The notes below the pieces were generated by a model. That model made no database searches. It was not told where the DNA came from and saw only the letters and a list, made by a program, of their open reading frames with translations. The translations under genes were made by a program, and so were the position numbers. This document shows positions 8,561 to 17,687 of a stretch of 58,140 bases of DNA, in pieces. The DNA comes from Cellulomonas chitinilytica. GTDB lineage: Bacteria > Actinomycetota > Actinomycetes > Actinomycetales > Cellulomonadaceae. The first letter of the stretch is position 1, and every line of letters starts with the position of its first letter. The DNA lies in assembly GCF_016862675.1 (NCBI RefSeq), contig NZ_BONK01000022.1:1-58140 (forward strand), read 5' to 3'.

Positions 8561-9403
8561 ATGCGATCCGTGGTCGTCACGGGCGCGTCGACCGGCATCG
8601 GCCGCGCGATCACTGCCGCGCTCGTGGCAGCACGCTTCCACGTCTGGGCGACGGTGCGCCGGCCCGAGGACGCCGCGAGCCTGCTGGCCGAGCACGGCGA
8701 CGCGGTCACGACGCTCCTTGTCGACATCACCGACGAGGTCGCGGTGCACGCCGCGGGCGAGCAGGTCCGCTCGGCCGGACCGCTGTACGCCCTGGTCAAC
8801 AACGCTGGCGCCGCACTGCCGGGGCCGCTCGAGCACCTGCCGCTCGACGTCCTTCGCCGCCAGCTCGAGGTGAACCTCGTCGCCCAGTTGTCGGTGACGC
8901 AGGCGATGCTGCCCGCACTGCGCGCGAGCCGCGACGCCGGCAGGGACGCGCGGATCGTGATGATCGGGTCGATCGGCGGTCGGATCGCCGGACCGGTGCT
9001 CGGCGCTTACAACGCGGCGAAGTTCGGTGTCGTCGGGCTGACGGGATCGCTGCGCGCCGAGCTCTCGCCGTGGGGCATCCGCGTCCTGCTCGTCGAGCCC
9101 GGCGCGATCGCCACACCGATCTGGTCGCGCGGCGCTGCCGCCGGACAGGTGGTCGCGGACGCGATGCCGCCCGATGCGATCGAGCGCTACCGCGGCCAGA
9201 TCGACCGGGCCATGGCGAATGCGCGCCGCAGCGCGGTGCGCGGCGCGCCGCCCGAGCGTGTGGCCGACGTGGTCGTGCGTGCGCTCCTCGACCGGAACCC
9301 GGCACCGCGGCGCGTCGTGGGGCGGGACGCCCGGCTCGTCGCCGCGCTGGTGCGGGTGCTGCCGCACCGCGTGGTCTACCGCCTCACGGCGGCCCGCCGG
9401 TGA
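8561..9403 (+). CDS. SDR family NAD(P)-dependent oxidoreductase
   Basis: 280-residue classical-type short-chain dehydrogenase/reductase. The nucleotide-binding TGASTGIG lies at residues 7-14, VNNAG at 79-83, and the catalytic set is Ser137, Tyr150 and Lys154 (YNAAK). The start ATG is preceded by GGGAGG at good spacing. Substrate is unknown; the segment after the active site (PIWSRGAAAG) and length are like SDRs acting on retinol- or steroid-like alcohols. It converges on a second SDR at 9757-10539. The two are not close copies. The product is a soluble oxidoreductase. Confidence 0.9.
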   Translation: MRSVVVTGASTGIGRAITAALVAARFHVWATVRRPEDAASLLAEHGDAVTTLLVDITDEVAVHAAGEQVRSAGPLYALVNNAGAALPGPLEHLPLDVLRRQLEVNLVAQLSVTQAMLPALRASRDAGRDARIVMIGSIGGRIAGPVLGAYNAAKFGVVGLTGSLRAELSPWGIRVLLVEPGAIATPIWSRGAAAGQVVADAMPPDAIERYRGQIDRAMANARRSAVRGAPPERVADVVVRALLDRNPAPRRVVGRDARLVAALVRVLPHRVVYRLTAARR

Positions 9404-9756
9404 GCACGCTCGCCGGAGCCCAGCCCGGCGTGGCGCCCAGTCGGCGCACGCCACATCGACCGGAGTCCTGCCGATCGGAGGTGCTAGATCACGTACGACG
9501 CTCAGCGCCGGTCGTGCCCGCCGACGTTGGTGCGTTCGCCATGCTCCGGGCCTTTCGTCACGCCACTGGACACGATCCACGTCCTGCCAGACCGCGCGCG
9601 CTGGTGGTCGTAGCCGGCGGGTGACAGGCGGCATCTGCGGAGCGACACCAAGACGATCGGGGAGCCGAGGACGGGAATCGAACCGGCGCCGCCCATGTGA
9701 ACACACCCGGCGCATGACGCGCTGACTGTACAGATGCATCCGTCGGGCGGCGGTGG
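9404..9756. other. Intergenic stretch between convergent SDR genes
   Basis: No convincing gene. A weak hairpin (CGCCGG/CCGGCG, 9411-9430) follows the first SDR stop. On the minus strand around 9665-9690 there is a GGTTCGATTCCCGTC motif reminiscent of a tRNA TPsiC arm, but its stem is imperfect and no anticodon arm can be drawn. It may be another tRNA-derived remnant. Confidence 0.4.
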
Positions 9757-10539
9757 TCACCCCGCGGGGCCGCGAGAACGCGCGCGTGACCGCGGCGACC
9801 CCATCGCGCGCACGACCGAGCGAGGCATCACCCGGGCCGCGCCCGACCCCAGCCGGTACCGCATGCTGGGCGTGGAGATGACGGCGCCGCGCCGGACGTC
9901 GGCAAGCGCGGTACCGACGACGTCGTCGGCGTGCAACCAGGCGATCTCGGGCAGCCACGTCATGTCGATGCCGGCCCGTTCGTGAAACTCGGTGTGGACG
10001 AACCCGGGGCACACGACCGTCGCGGTGACTCCGGTGCCCCGCAGCTCGACGGCGAGGCCCTCGGTGAACGTCCGAACCCACGCCTTGTGCGCGGAGTACG
10101 TGCCGAGGGTGATGAGCGCGGCGACCGACGCGACGTTGAGGATGGCACCGCGCCCGCGTGCGGTCATGTGACCGACGGCGGCGTGCGACAGGACCAGGAC
10201 GCAGCGGACCATGAGGTCGAACACGGCCTCCTCGCGCACCGGGTCGCCGCCGACGAACCGTTGCCCGGGGGCGGCACCGGCGTTGTTGACGAGCAGCCCG
10301 ACCGGCCGCTCGGTCGACCGGAGCCGCTCGGCGACGCGCTCGACGTCGTGGCGGACCGACAGGTCCACGACGAGGATCTCGGTGTGGATGCCCGCAACGG
10401 CGTGCAGCTGACCGGCGAGCCGCTCGAGCCGCTCGAAGTCCCGGTCGACGAGGACCAGGTCGTGGCGGGCGGTGGCGAGCTGCCAGGCGAACTCGAGCCC
10501 CAGCCCGGCCGCCGCCCCCGTGATCAATGCGGTGCCCAC
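9757..10539 (-). CDS. SDR family NAD(P)-dependent oxidoreductase
   Basis: 260 residues from a GTG start that places the Rossmann strand (GTALITGAAAGLGLEF) at the N-terminus, as in the family. The frame continues upstream but that part has no domain character. Key residues are TGAAAGLG at 7-14, NNAG at 85-88, Ser138, Tyr148 and Lys152 (YSAHK). Length and motif spacing fit classical SDRs of the acyl-reductase type. The C-terminus is basic and serine/arginine-rich. It converges on the SDR at 8561-9403. The acyl-CoA ligase on the same strand starts well upstream and is separated by about 294 bp, so co-transcription is uncertain. Confidence 0.88.
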   Translation of the reverse strand: MGTALITGAAAGLGLEFAWQLATARHDLVLVDRDFERLERLAGQLHAVAGIHTEILVVDLSVRHDVERVAERLRSTERPVGLLVNNAGAAPGQRFVGGDPVREEAVFDLMVRCVLVLSHAAVGHMTARGRGAILNVASVAALITLGTYSAHKAWVRTFTEGLAVELRGTGVTATVVCPGFVHTEFHERAGIDMTWLPEIAWLHADDVVGTALADVRRGAVISTPSMRYRLGSGAARVMPRSVVRAMGSPRSRARSRGPAG

Positions 10540-10721
10540 GACACCTACGGTAGAGCGGGCACCACGGTTGGCGTGGCCGGCGGGCGGTGAGGGCCGTGGT
10601 GGACATTCAGTGGACACTCGCCGCTCGCGGCGCGGGCCGCGTGCAGGTCGTGCCGGTCGTGGTCCTGGGGACGACCCGTTGTCGTGGTCGTCGCGTCGCG
10701 CGGTCCGCCCACCTCCGGGCG

Positions 10722-10820
10722 GCTGGGCCGATCGAGACGCCGGCGGAGTCCGTCGGCGTCGCCGTCGTGACCATCTATCGCTGGCGCAAGGCAATCCGCC
10801 TGCCGGTGCGCACGACGTGA
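10722..10820 (+). pseudogene. Possible remnant of an excisionase-type HTH gene
   Basis: The last 33 codons of a short open frame read ESVGVAVVTIYRWRKAIRLP then VRTT and stop, resembling the helix-turn-helix of MerR/excisionase-like proteins (LGVS..T.YRW.K.GRLP). Upstream codons in the same frame show no matching domain, so this looks like a surviving fragment inside the 10540-10833 intergenic region. It could also be chance. Confidence 0.25.
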
Positions 10821-10833
10821 GGAACCACCGTAC

Positions 10834-12411
10834 TCACCGGCCCCGCAGGTCCTTGCGCAGGATCTTCCCGGACGACGACTTCGGGATCGTGTCGACGAAC
10901 TCCACCTGCCGGACCTTCTTGTGCGGCGCGACCCGCTCGGCCACCCAGGTCATCAGCTCGGTGCCGTCCAGGACGGTGTCGGGGCGGCGCACGACGAAGG
11001 CCTTCGGCGTCTCCTCGCCGTCGGCGTCGGGCACGCCGATCACCGCGGCGTCCTGCACGTCGGGGTGGGTGAGCAGCAGCGCCTCGAGCTCGGCGGGCGG
11101 CACCTGGTAGCCGTGGTACTTGATGAGCTCCTTGAGCCGGTCGACGACGAAGAACGCGCCGTGGGCGTCGACGGTCACGATGTCGCCGGTGTGCAGGAAC
11201 CCGTCGGCGTCGAGGGTGGCGGCCGTCGCCTCGTCGTCCCCGAGGTAGCCGAGCATCACGTTGGGCCCCTGGCACCACAGCTCGCCCGGGGCGCTCATCC
11301 CGTCTGCGGGCACGTCGATGTCCGCCCCGGTTGCGGGGTCCACGACCCGGCACGTCATGGACGGCACGAGCAGCCCGACCGAGCCGCGGGACAGGTCGTC
11401 GCGGTCCGCCGGGACCGCGTGCGAGACGGGGCTCATCTCCGTCATCCCGTAGCCCTGCACCACCCGGCACCCGAGCCGCTCGGCGACGGCGTCCGCGAGC
11501 CGCCCGTCGAGCGGCGCGGCCCCGGACAGGATCGTGTGGACGGTCGACAGGTCGTGCTCCGCGACGAGCGGGTGCTTGGCGAGCGCGAGCGCGATCGGCG
11601 GCGCGACGAACAGGTACGTGCACCGCTGCGCCGCGATCGTCCCGAGGAACTGCGCGAGGTCGAAGCGGGGGAGCGTCACGAGCCGGGCACGCACGCGCAG
11701 CGACAGGTTGAGCAGCACCGTCATCCCGTAGATGTGGAAGAACGGCAGGACGGCGGCGACCACGTCGTCGGGCCCCAGCCGGATGAGCCGCAGCGACTGG
11801 ACCACGTTCGCGACGAGGTTGCGGTGCGTGAGCATCACGCCCTTGGCCAGGCCGGTGGTGCCCGACGAGTACGGGAGCACCGCCAGGTGCGTCGACGCGT
11901 CGACGGTGACGTCGGGTGCGGCGCGCCCCTCGGCGAGCAGGTCCGTGAGCGACGTGTGCCCGTCGGCGCCGTCGAGCACGACGACGCGCTCGTCGGGGAT
12001 GCCGGCGGCCGCCGCGCCCGCGCGCATCGCGTCGAGCAGCACGGACACGGTCATGGCGAGCGTCGCGCGCGAGTCGGTGAGCTGGCGGCCGATCTCGTCG
12101 CCCGTATAGAGCGAGTTGACCGTCGTCACCGTCGCGCCGGCCCGCAGGATGCCGTGGAACACCGCGACGAACGCGGGGGAGTTGGGGGCGTGCAGTGCGA
12201 CGACGTCGCCGGGGCCGATGCCGCGGGCGGCCAGCGCGCCCGCGACGCGCTCCGCCTGGACGACGAGGTCGCCGTACGTCGTCGACCGGCCGGACGGCCC
12301 GTCGACGACCGCGACGAGGGCGCGCTCCGCGTCGGTCAGGTCGGCGAACAACAGGTCGAAGACCGTCACGTCCGGGACGTCGACGTCGGGGAAGGGGCTA
12401 CGGATGACCAT
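10834..12411 (-). CDS. AMP-dependent acyl-CoA ligase (4-coumarate-CoA ligase-like)
   Basis: 525-residue ANL-superfamily enzyme that activates a carboxylic acid to an acyl-adenylate and then to the CoA thioester. The phosphate-binding SSGTTGLAKG loop is at 182-191 and GYGMTE at 319-324. HTGDIV and the DRLKELIKYHGYQV hinge begin the C-terminal domain, and PKSSSGKILRKDL carries the catalytic Lys near residue 517. Full family length. Substrate cannot be read from sequence; the overall look is closest to 4CL/long-chain fatty acid ligases. It is transcribed alone or with weak linkage to the downstream SDR. Confidence 0.93.
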   Translation of the reverse strand: MVIRSPFPDVDVPDVTVFDLLFADLTDAERALVAVVDGPSGRSTTYGDLVVQAERVAGALAARGIGPGDVVALHAPNSPAFVAVFHGILRAGATVTTVNSLYTGDEIGRQLTDSRATLAMTVSVLLDAMRAGAAAAGIPDERVVVLDGADGHTSLTDLLAEGRAAPDVTVDASTHLAVLPYSSGTTGLAKGVMLTHRNLVANVVQSLRLIRLGPDDVVAAVLPFFHIYGMTVLLNLSLRVRARLVTLPRFDLAQFLGTIAAQRCTYLFVAPPIALALAKHPLVAEHDLSTVHTILSGAAPLDGRLADAVAERLGCRVVQGYGMTEMSPVSHAVPADRDDLSRGSVGLLVPSMTCRVVDPATGADIDVPADGMSAPGELWCQGPNVMLGYLGDDEATAATLDADGFLHTGDIVTVDAHGAFFVVDRLKELIKYHGYQVPPAELEALLLTHPDVQDAAVIGVPDADGEETPKAFVVRRPDTVLDGTELMTWVAERVAPHKKVRQVEFVDTIPKSSSGKILRKDLRGR

Positions 12412-12496
12412 CTCGGCTCCTCGGCGCGGGCACGCACGCCGATGTGCGCCACCGCACCCGCGACGGTACCGGGGGTGCGGCCCGCGCGCGCCCCGC

Positions 12497-13414
12497 TCAG
12501 CTCTTCAGCGTCGCCGCCGCGGAGCCGCTGAAGTTGCTGCGCACGACGACCTGCGCGGGGTTGGTGACGAAACCGCGCTGGTCGGCGAACCGGCCCCCGC
12601 CCTTGTTCGTCAGGTCGAACAGCCTCCCGCCGCTCGACGAGAACACCGTGAGGATCGCGTCCGGGTTGGTGCTCGTCGCCTCGATGGTGAGCAGCCCCTT
12701 CTTCCAGGTGGCCTTCGTGATCCGCACGACGTCAGCGGCCGGCGGGGCCCCGGGCGTCACGGTGACGGTCGTCGTCCGCGTGACGCCGAACCAGCGGGCC
12801 GTGATCGTCGCGTTCGTCGGCGCGGTCACCGTGGAGGTCGTCAGGTCGAACGTGCTCGTCGAGGTGTTCGCGCTGACCACGGTCTCCTGCGGGACCCGTG
12901 CGACGGCCGGCAGGCTGCTGGAGAGCTGCACGGCCGCCCCCTGGGTCATCGCGCCCGTGAAGCGCACGGTGCCGGTGGCGTGCTGGCCGCCGACGACCGA
13001 CGCCGGCACGAACGACACCGACTGCAGAGACGGGCCCGCGGGTGTCGCGGCGTTCACCGAGAGGTTGTGGGTCCGGGAGATGTTGTCGGGCGTGGCGCCC
13101 ATGATCTGCACGATCTCCGGTGGTGCCGCGGCGTTCGACGTGATCGTGAACGTGCCGCTGGTCTGCCCGGCCGGGATCGTGATCGACGCCGGCACCTGGG
13201 CCGTCGAGGGGTTGCTGGAGAACAGGCGGACGACCGTCGGGGTCGGGTCCGCGAACCCGAGGTCCACCGTGCCGGTCGTCGACTCGCCGCCACGCACCGA
13301 GTCCGGGTCGATCGACAGCGACCCGATGCTGCCGGAGGCCATCGCCGGGGCAGGGAGCGCGACGAGCAGCGCCCCCAGGATCGTCGTGCTGAGCAGGAGA
13401 CCGAGGCGGCGCAT
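12497..13414 (-). CDS. Secreted protein with two Ig-like beta repeats
   Basis: 305 residues from ATG at 13414, chosen because GAAAGGGATG precedes it and a signal peptide follows (MRRLGLLLST to AMA, cleavage near 26); longer in-frame starts would bury the signal. The mature protein has two similar beta-rich units. The first begins SLSIDPDSVRGGESTTGTV and the second SVSFVPASVVGGQHATGTV; each runs into P.T..V.L.SS.P..A.VP. A third C-terminal segment (TKATWKKGLLTIEATSTNPDA) is unlike them. No anchor or catalytic motif. Probably an exported adhesin or matrix-type protein; function not known. Confidence 0.75.
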   Translation of the reverse strand: MRRLGLLLSTTILGALLVALPAPAMASGSIGSLSIDPDSVRGGESTTGTVDLGFADPTPTVVRLFSSNPSTAQVPASITIPAGQTSGTFTITSNAAAPPEIVQIMGATPDNISRTHNLSVNAATPAGPSLQSVSFVPASVVGGQHATGTVRFTGAMTQGAAVQLSSSLPAVARVPQETVVSANTSTSTFDLTTSTVTAPTNATITARWFGVTRTTTVTVTPGAPPAADVVRITKATWKKGLLTIEATSTNPDAILTVFSSSGGRLFDLTNKGGGRFADQRGFVTNPAQVVVRSNFSGSAAATLKS

Positions 13415-13652
13415 CGCACATCCCTTTCGGACGACAGCGGCTCGCGGGTGCCGCCCGGGCGGTCGCCAGGTCCGTGCCGGCCCGAGGTCGGCGCCCTTCT
13501 CGGTGTACACGCGTCGGGGGGCCGCCAGGTTCATCGCGATCCCGGCGCTACCTCCGGATGACCCGCGGGCGCTACCGGGGCAGGACGGTCAGCACGCGCA
13601 CCACGTGCTCGCGGAACTCCGCCATGGACGAGCGGCGAGGCCCGACCCCGCG

Positions 13653-14630
13653 TCACTCCCCGTCGTCGATGCGTGACGCGCGCCAGAGGATCGCGGCGAG
13701 GCGGCCGAGGGCGACGCGCAGCTCGTCGCCCTCGAGCACCTCGACGTCGAGCCCCAGGAGCGCCACCCAGCGTGCGAGCACGTCCGGGTCGTCGGCGCCG
13801 ACGTCGAGCACACATGCGTCCTCGCCCAGTGGCTCGGCGGTGACGGGCATCGGCAGTCGGCGCGCGACGACCTCGGCAGGTGCGTGCACCAGAACCCGCG
13901 CCTGGTAGGGCCACGCCGCGACGCCCACAGCCCGCCGCACGGTGTCGACCGGGTCCTGGGGCAGGTCCCGCGGCGAGAAGCGCGCGCCGGTGGGCGGCCG
14001 CGGCTCCATGCGGTCCACCCGGAACACCCGCCAGTCGGCGCGCTCCAGGTCCCACGCCACCAGGTACCACCGCGCACGCCAGCTGACCAGGCGGTACGGC
14101 TCCACGTGCCGCGACGCCCGCGTGCCGTCATACCGCTCGTACGCGAACCGCAGGCGCTCGCGGCCGCGCACCGCCGCGGCCGCGGCGCCCAGCATCGAGG
14201 GGTCGACGGCGGCCGCCGGCCGGCCGGAGCCGCCCACGGGCACCGACGCCGTCGCCCAGCGCACTGCCTCCACACGCGAGCGCAGCCCCGCCGGCAGCAC
14301 CTGCTCGAGCTTGGCGAGCGCGCGCAGCGACGGCTCCTCGAGCCCGGGGGCGCCCCCGCCCGCTCCCGCACGGAGGGCGGCAGCGACTGCCACGGCCTCG
14401 TCGCTGTCGAGCACCAGCGGCGGCATCGCCCCGCCGGCGCCGAGCCGGTAACCGCCGGCCACGCCCGGCCGCGACTCGACCGGGTAGCCGAGCTCGCGCA
14501 GGCGCGCGACGTCGGCCCGCACCGTGCGGGCGCTGACGCCGCAGCGCTCCGCGAGCTCGCCGGCGGTCCAGTCCCGCCGCACCTGGAGCAGCGTGAGCAG
14601 CTCGAGCAGCCGCGCGGACGTCGTGAGCAC
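13653..14630 (-). CDS. WYL-domain transcriptional regulator (YafY-like)
   Basis: 325 residues from a GTG start. N-terminal HTH (residues 1-60, AGELAERCGVSARTVRADVA) with the wing ending GGYRLG. The WYL domain follows, with a literal WYL at 188-190 in the SWRARWYLVAWDL strand, then RVFRVDRM and a C-terminal WCX-type segment. WYL proteins bind ligands or nucleic acids and commonly control a neighbouring gene. Here that would be the epoxide hydrolase, divergent and 63 bp away. Starts further upstream lie inside the other gene's promoter and lack domain content. Confidence 0.9.
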   Translation of the reverse strand: MLTTSARLLELLTLLQVRRDWTAGELAERCGVSARTVRADVARLRELGYPVESRPGVAGGYRLGAGGAMPPLVLDSDEAVAVAAALRAGAGGGAPGLEEPSLRALAKLEQVLPAGLRSRVEAVRWATASVPVGGSGRPAAAVDPSMLGAAAAAVRGRERLRFAYERYDGTRASRHVEPYRLVSWRARWYLVAWDLERADWRVFRVDRMEPRPPTGARFSPRDLPQDPVDTVRRAVGVAAWPYQARVLVHAPAEVVARRLPMPVTAEPLGEDACVLDVGADDPDVLARWVALLGLDVEVLEGDELRVALGRLAAILWRASRIDDGE

Positions 14631-14693
14631 GCCGACGATCCTCGTCGCGAATGCGGAAGGAAACCAGCCGCAATGCTTCGTAACGTCGAGGGC

Positions 14694-15836
14694 ATGACCA
14701 CGGACACGAACCTCCAGCCCTTCGAGATCCACGTGCCGCAGGCCGAGCTCGACGACCTGCACGAGCGCCTGGCCCGCACCCGGTGGCCCCACGAGGTCCC
14801 GGGCTCGGGCGGCCGCACCGACTTCACCCGCGGCATCCCGCTCACGTACCTGCGCGAGCTCGCCGACGACTGGCGCGACCGGTTCGACTGGCGCGCCCAG
14901 GAGCGGTCCCTCAACGCGCTCGGCCAGGTGGTGACCGAGATCGACGGCCAGCGCCTGCACGCCGTGCACCAGCCCTCGTCGTCGCCCGACGCGCTGCCGC
15001 TGCTGCTCTGCCACGGCTGGCCGGGCGACCCGTTCGAGTTCGCCGGCATCGTCGAACCGCTCGCCGAGACGTTCAACGTCGTCGTGCCGTCGCTGCCCGG
15101 CTTCGGCTTCTCGACGCCGCTGTCCGCGACGGGGTGGGAGGTGTCGCGCACCGCCGACGCCTACGCGGAGCTCATGACCCGGCTCGGCTACGAGCGGTTC
15201 GCCGTGCACGGCAGCGACATCGGCGCGGGCGTCGCGGGACGGCTCGCGGCCACTCACCCCGACCGCGTCGTGGGCATGCACGTCGCGAGCGATGGCGCCG
15301 CCCTGTCGATGGCGGGCGAGACGTTGCCGATGCCCGAGAACCTCACGGACGACGAGCGCGCGCAGATCGAGGCCGTCAAGGACGCGGGCAAGGAGGGCCG
15401 CGGCTACTTCGAGCTGCAGAACACCAAGCCCGACACCCTCGGGCCCGCGCTGGTCGACTCGCCCGTCGGGCAGCTCGCGTGGATCGCCGAGAAGCTCCAG
15501 GCGTGGACCCACCCGAGCAAGGAGCTGCCGGACGACGCCGTCGGGCGCGACCGCTTGCTGACGCTCGTGAGCATCTACTGGTTCACACGCGCCGGGCACT
15601 CGTCCGCGCGCTTCTACTACGAGGCGTCGCACGCACACCTCGACTGGCTCACCGCCCCGCAGGTGCCGTCCGGTTGGGCGGTGTTCGGGACGCGACCGGT
15701 GGCGCGCAAGGTGTTCGACCCGTGGGGCACCGTCACGCACTGGTCGGAGTTCGAGGCGGGCGGCCACTTCCCCGCACTGGAGGAACCGCAGCTGCTCGTC
15801 GACGACCTGAAGGCGTTCCTCGGACCGCTCACCTGA
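14694..15836 (+). CDS. Epoxide hydrolase (EHN-domain alpha/beta hydrolase)
   Basis: 380-residue microsomal-type epoxide hydrolase that opens epoxides to diols. The N-terminal EHN lid segment (residues 8-115) is followed by oxyanion HGWPG at 107-111, nucleophile Asp175 in HGSDIGAG, and terminal His in GGHFPALEEP near 361. The ATG at 14694 matches the family N-terminus. A TAACGT -10-like box 7 nt upstream suggests a leaderless transcript; an in-frame ATG at 14673 with an AGGA site is the alternative. Divergent from the WYL regulator, its likely controller. Confidence 0.92.
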   Translation: MTTDTNLQPFEIHVPQAELDDLHERLARTRWPHEVPGSGGRTDFTRGIPLTYLRELADDWRDRFDWRAQERSLNALGQVVTEIDGQRLHAVHQPSSSPDALPLLLCHGWPGDPFEFAGIVEPLAETFNVVVPSLPGFGFSTPLSATGWEVSRTADAYAELMTRLGYERFAVHGSDIGAGVAGRLAATHPDRVVGMHVASDGAALSMAGETLPMPENLTDDERAQIEAVKDAGKEGRGYFELQNTKPDTLGPALVDSPVGQLAWIAEKLQAWTHPSKELPDDAVGRDRLLTLVSIYWFTRAGHSSARFYYEASHAHLDWLTAPQVPSGWAVFGTRPVARKVFDPWGTVTHWSEFEAGGHFPALEEPQLLVDDLKAFLGPLT

Positions 15837-16028
15837 GCATCAGTCCCACCGTGTACGTCCTGCCAGGACCGGCACCTTGGTCCGGGCTACGGTCTCTGGG
15901 ACCGGCCCGTCGGGAGGCTCGCGATCGTGACCTCGCCGCTGTCGGCCGGGGTGCTGTCGGGTAGCTCGAGCCGTCATGATGATCATGTCCCCACTGCCCG
16001 CGCACGCACACGATGGCGAGAGCCGCCC

Positions 16029-16643
16029 ATGCGACAGAGCAGAACCCCGCGGGACGCGGGAAACTCGAGCAGTCTTCACGACGACTTGATGACGGAGTAC
16101 TACCGGCTCGCTGACACCGTCGCTGCTTTCGACCAGCGGCTCCTGACCATCAAGAGCTGGGGGGTGACGTTCGCCCTGGCGACCTTGGCGCTCGGCTTTC
16201 AGCAGAAGCATTACGGCCTCTTCCTGCTCGCCGCCGCGGGTGCTCTGGGATTTTGGCTCATCGAGGCGTCGACCAAGTCACACCAGCTGAGGTACTACCC
16301 GCGCATGGGTGACATCGAAGCGATCGCGTACGACCTCTTCGGCAGGCGGACCACGAAAGGAATCGCGTCGTCGCCCCTGATCGACTGGGGCTGGTCGTCC
16401 GCTGCACAGCGGTTGTGGGGTGTGGCACCGAACCGATCTGCAGTCGCCTTGAGTCTTCGGCCGCGCACGATCCACGAGAAGGACCCTCACGTCCCGAAGC
16501 CCTGGGACGACGTGAACAGCAAGCCCGGCGTCCTCAACTACATTCTCCTGTGGCCGCACGTCGCCCTTCCTCACGCCATCGCTGTCCTGCTCGGCCTGGT
16601 GTTGTTCGTGCTGGGGCTGTTCGGGGCATTCGGCCCGATCTGA
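16029..16643 (+). CDS. Membrane protein of unknown function, 2+1 transmembrane segments
   Basis: 204 residues starting MRQSRTPRD. An N-terminal amphipathic stretch contains FDQRLLTIKSWGVTFALATL. Two hydrophobic segments (about 45-62 and 67-86) follow, then a soluble middle starting HQLRYYPRMGDIEAIAYDLF, and a C-terminal hydrophobic segment (about 178-200) ending at the terminus. The FD.R.LTIK.W.VTF pattern plus two adjacent membrane helices recalls a widespread uncharacterised family that I have seen beside immune-type effectors, but no partner effector gene is here. No Pfam name recognised. Its codon use is slightly less GC-rich than its neighbours. Confidence 0.6.
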   Translation: MRQSRTPRDAGNSSSLHDDLMTEYYRLADTVAAFDQRLLTIKSWGVTFALATLALGFQQKHYGLFLLAAAGALGFWLIEASTKSHQLRYYPRMGDIEAIAYDLFGRRTTKGIASSPLIDWGWSSAAQRLWGVAPNRSAVALSLRPRTIHEKDPHVPKPWDDVNSKPGVLNYILLWPHVALPHAIAVLLGLVLFVLGLFGAFGPI

Positions 16644-16784
16644 GGTGTTCCCTCAGCCCGGTTGTCCTCTGGCGAGTCGTCGGGTGGGCGATGGTCGACC
16701 ACCTGACGGGTGTCGGATCCCTCGAGGACATCCGGCCAGTCCGGCAACGCACCGAGTGCACATCGGTGCTCCTACGCTCGTCGG

Positions 16785-17654
16785 GTGCGGGCGACCACGG
16801 TGCTCGAGACCACGCTGGGCCCGGTGGAAGTCATGCACCTGCCCGGCGACAAGCCGGCCGTGCTGTTCTTCCCGGGCGGGCACTGCGATGCGGCGGTCGA
16901 CTGCGGGTGGAGCATCTACCGTTCGCTCGGCCATGGCGTCCTGTCGTTCTCGCGACCCGGCTACGGCCGCACCTCGGTGGGGCAACTCACCGCTCAGGAG
17001 TTCGTCCCGGCGGTCCGCGAGTGCTGTGAGCAGCTCGGGATCCAGCTCGCCGCGGCGGCCGTGGGAGTGTCGTTCGGCGGCATGCAGGCGATCCACGTCG
17101 CCGTCGCACAGCCCGTGACGGTGCACCGCCTGGTCCTGCACAGCTGTGCGCCGTCGACCCGTCCGTACCCGGACACCCGTTCCGAGGCGCTCCTGGGACC
17201 GATCGTCTTCGCTCCTGGCCCGCAGCGTCTGGTCTGGGCGGCGATCGAGCGGCTCGTCCGGACGGACGCCGGGCTGCGCCGGATGGTCGCTGCCCTGTCG
17301 GCGCGGCCGCTCGACGCCTGGTGGCCCACCTGGTCGACTGCCGACCGGGCTCGCGCGCGCGAGCTGTTCAGGTCGATGTCGTCCGGCGCCGGGTTCGTCA
17401 ACGACCTGCGGCAAGGACACCCGGACCGTGCAGCGCATCGACGACTGTTCCAGACCCGGGTCCGGTGCCCGACGCTGGTCACGGCCTCGCGAGCCGATGC
17501 CGGGGTCGCGTTCGGCCACGCGGAAGACCTCGCCCGAACCATCCCGAACGCCACGCTCGTCGAGCTCGACTCGCCGAGCCACCTGTTCTGGATCGGACCG
17601 GAACGCGTCCAGGTCGAGAGGGCTGTCCGTGCCTTCCTCGCGGCGGACGCGTGA
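16785..17654 (+). CDS. Alpha/beta hydrolase
   Basis: 289 residues from GTG (VRATTVLETT); an ATG 25 codons upstream would add a sequence without fold character. FFPGGH gives the oxyanion region (28-33), Ser96 in GVSFGG is the nucleophile elbow, and SPSHLFW near the end supplies the His. A cap-like insertion lies between. Proline-iminopeptidase or lactonase-like in general build, but the substrate is not determinable. Soluble. A transcription unit of its own, ending 33 bp before the convergent MerR-VOC gene. Confidence 0.82.
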   Translation: MRATTVLETTLGPVEVMHLPGDKPAVLFFPGGHCDAAVDCGWSIYRSLGHGVLSFSRPGYGRTSVGQLTAQEFVPAVRECCEQLGIQLAAAAVGVSFGGMQAIHVAVAQPVTVHRLVLHSCAPSTRPYPDTRSEALLGPIVFAPGPQRLVWAAIERLVRTDAGLRRMVAALSARPLDAWWPTWSTADRARARELFRSMSSGAGFVNDLRQGHPDRAAHRRLFQTRVRCPTLVTASRADAGVAFGHAEDLARTIPNATLVELDSPSHLFWIGPERVQVERAVRAFLAADA

Positions 17655-17687
17655 TGTGGCCACGACAGGGGGCCGCCCGTCTCGTGG

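Noticed and set aside
9661..9735. tRNA-like GGTTCGATTCCCGTC on the minus strand
   Set aside because: T-stem has a mismatch and no D arm or anticodon stem can be paired; at best a remnant.
8198..10606. 802-codon minus-strand frame over the first SDR gene
   Set aside because: Arg/His-rich shadow; the SDR on the plus strand has all catalytic motifs.
10540..10794. Upstream extension of the second SDR
   Set aside because: Adds Arg/Pro-rich sequence before the Rossmann strand; SDRs begin a few residues before TGxxxGxG.
12412..12496. Possible promoter or small gene between ligase and secreted protein
   Set aside because: Too short and featureless to support either.
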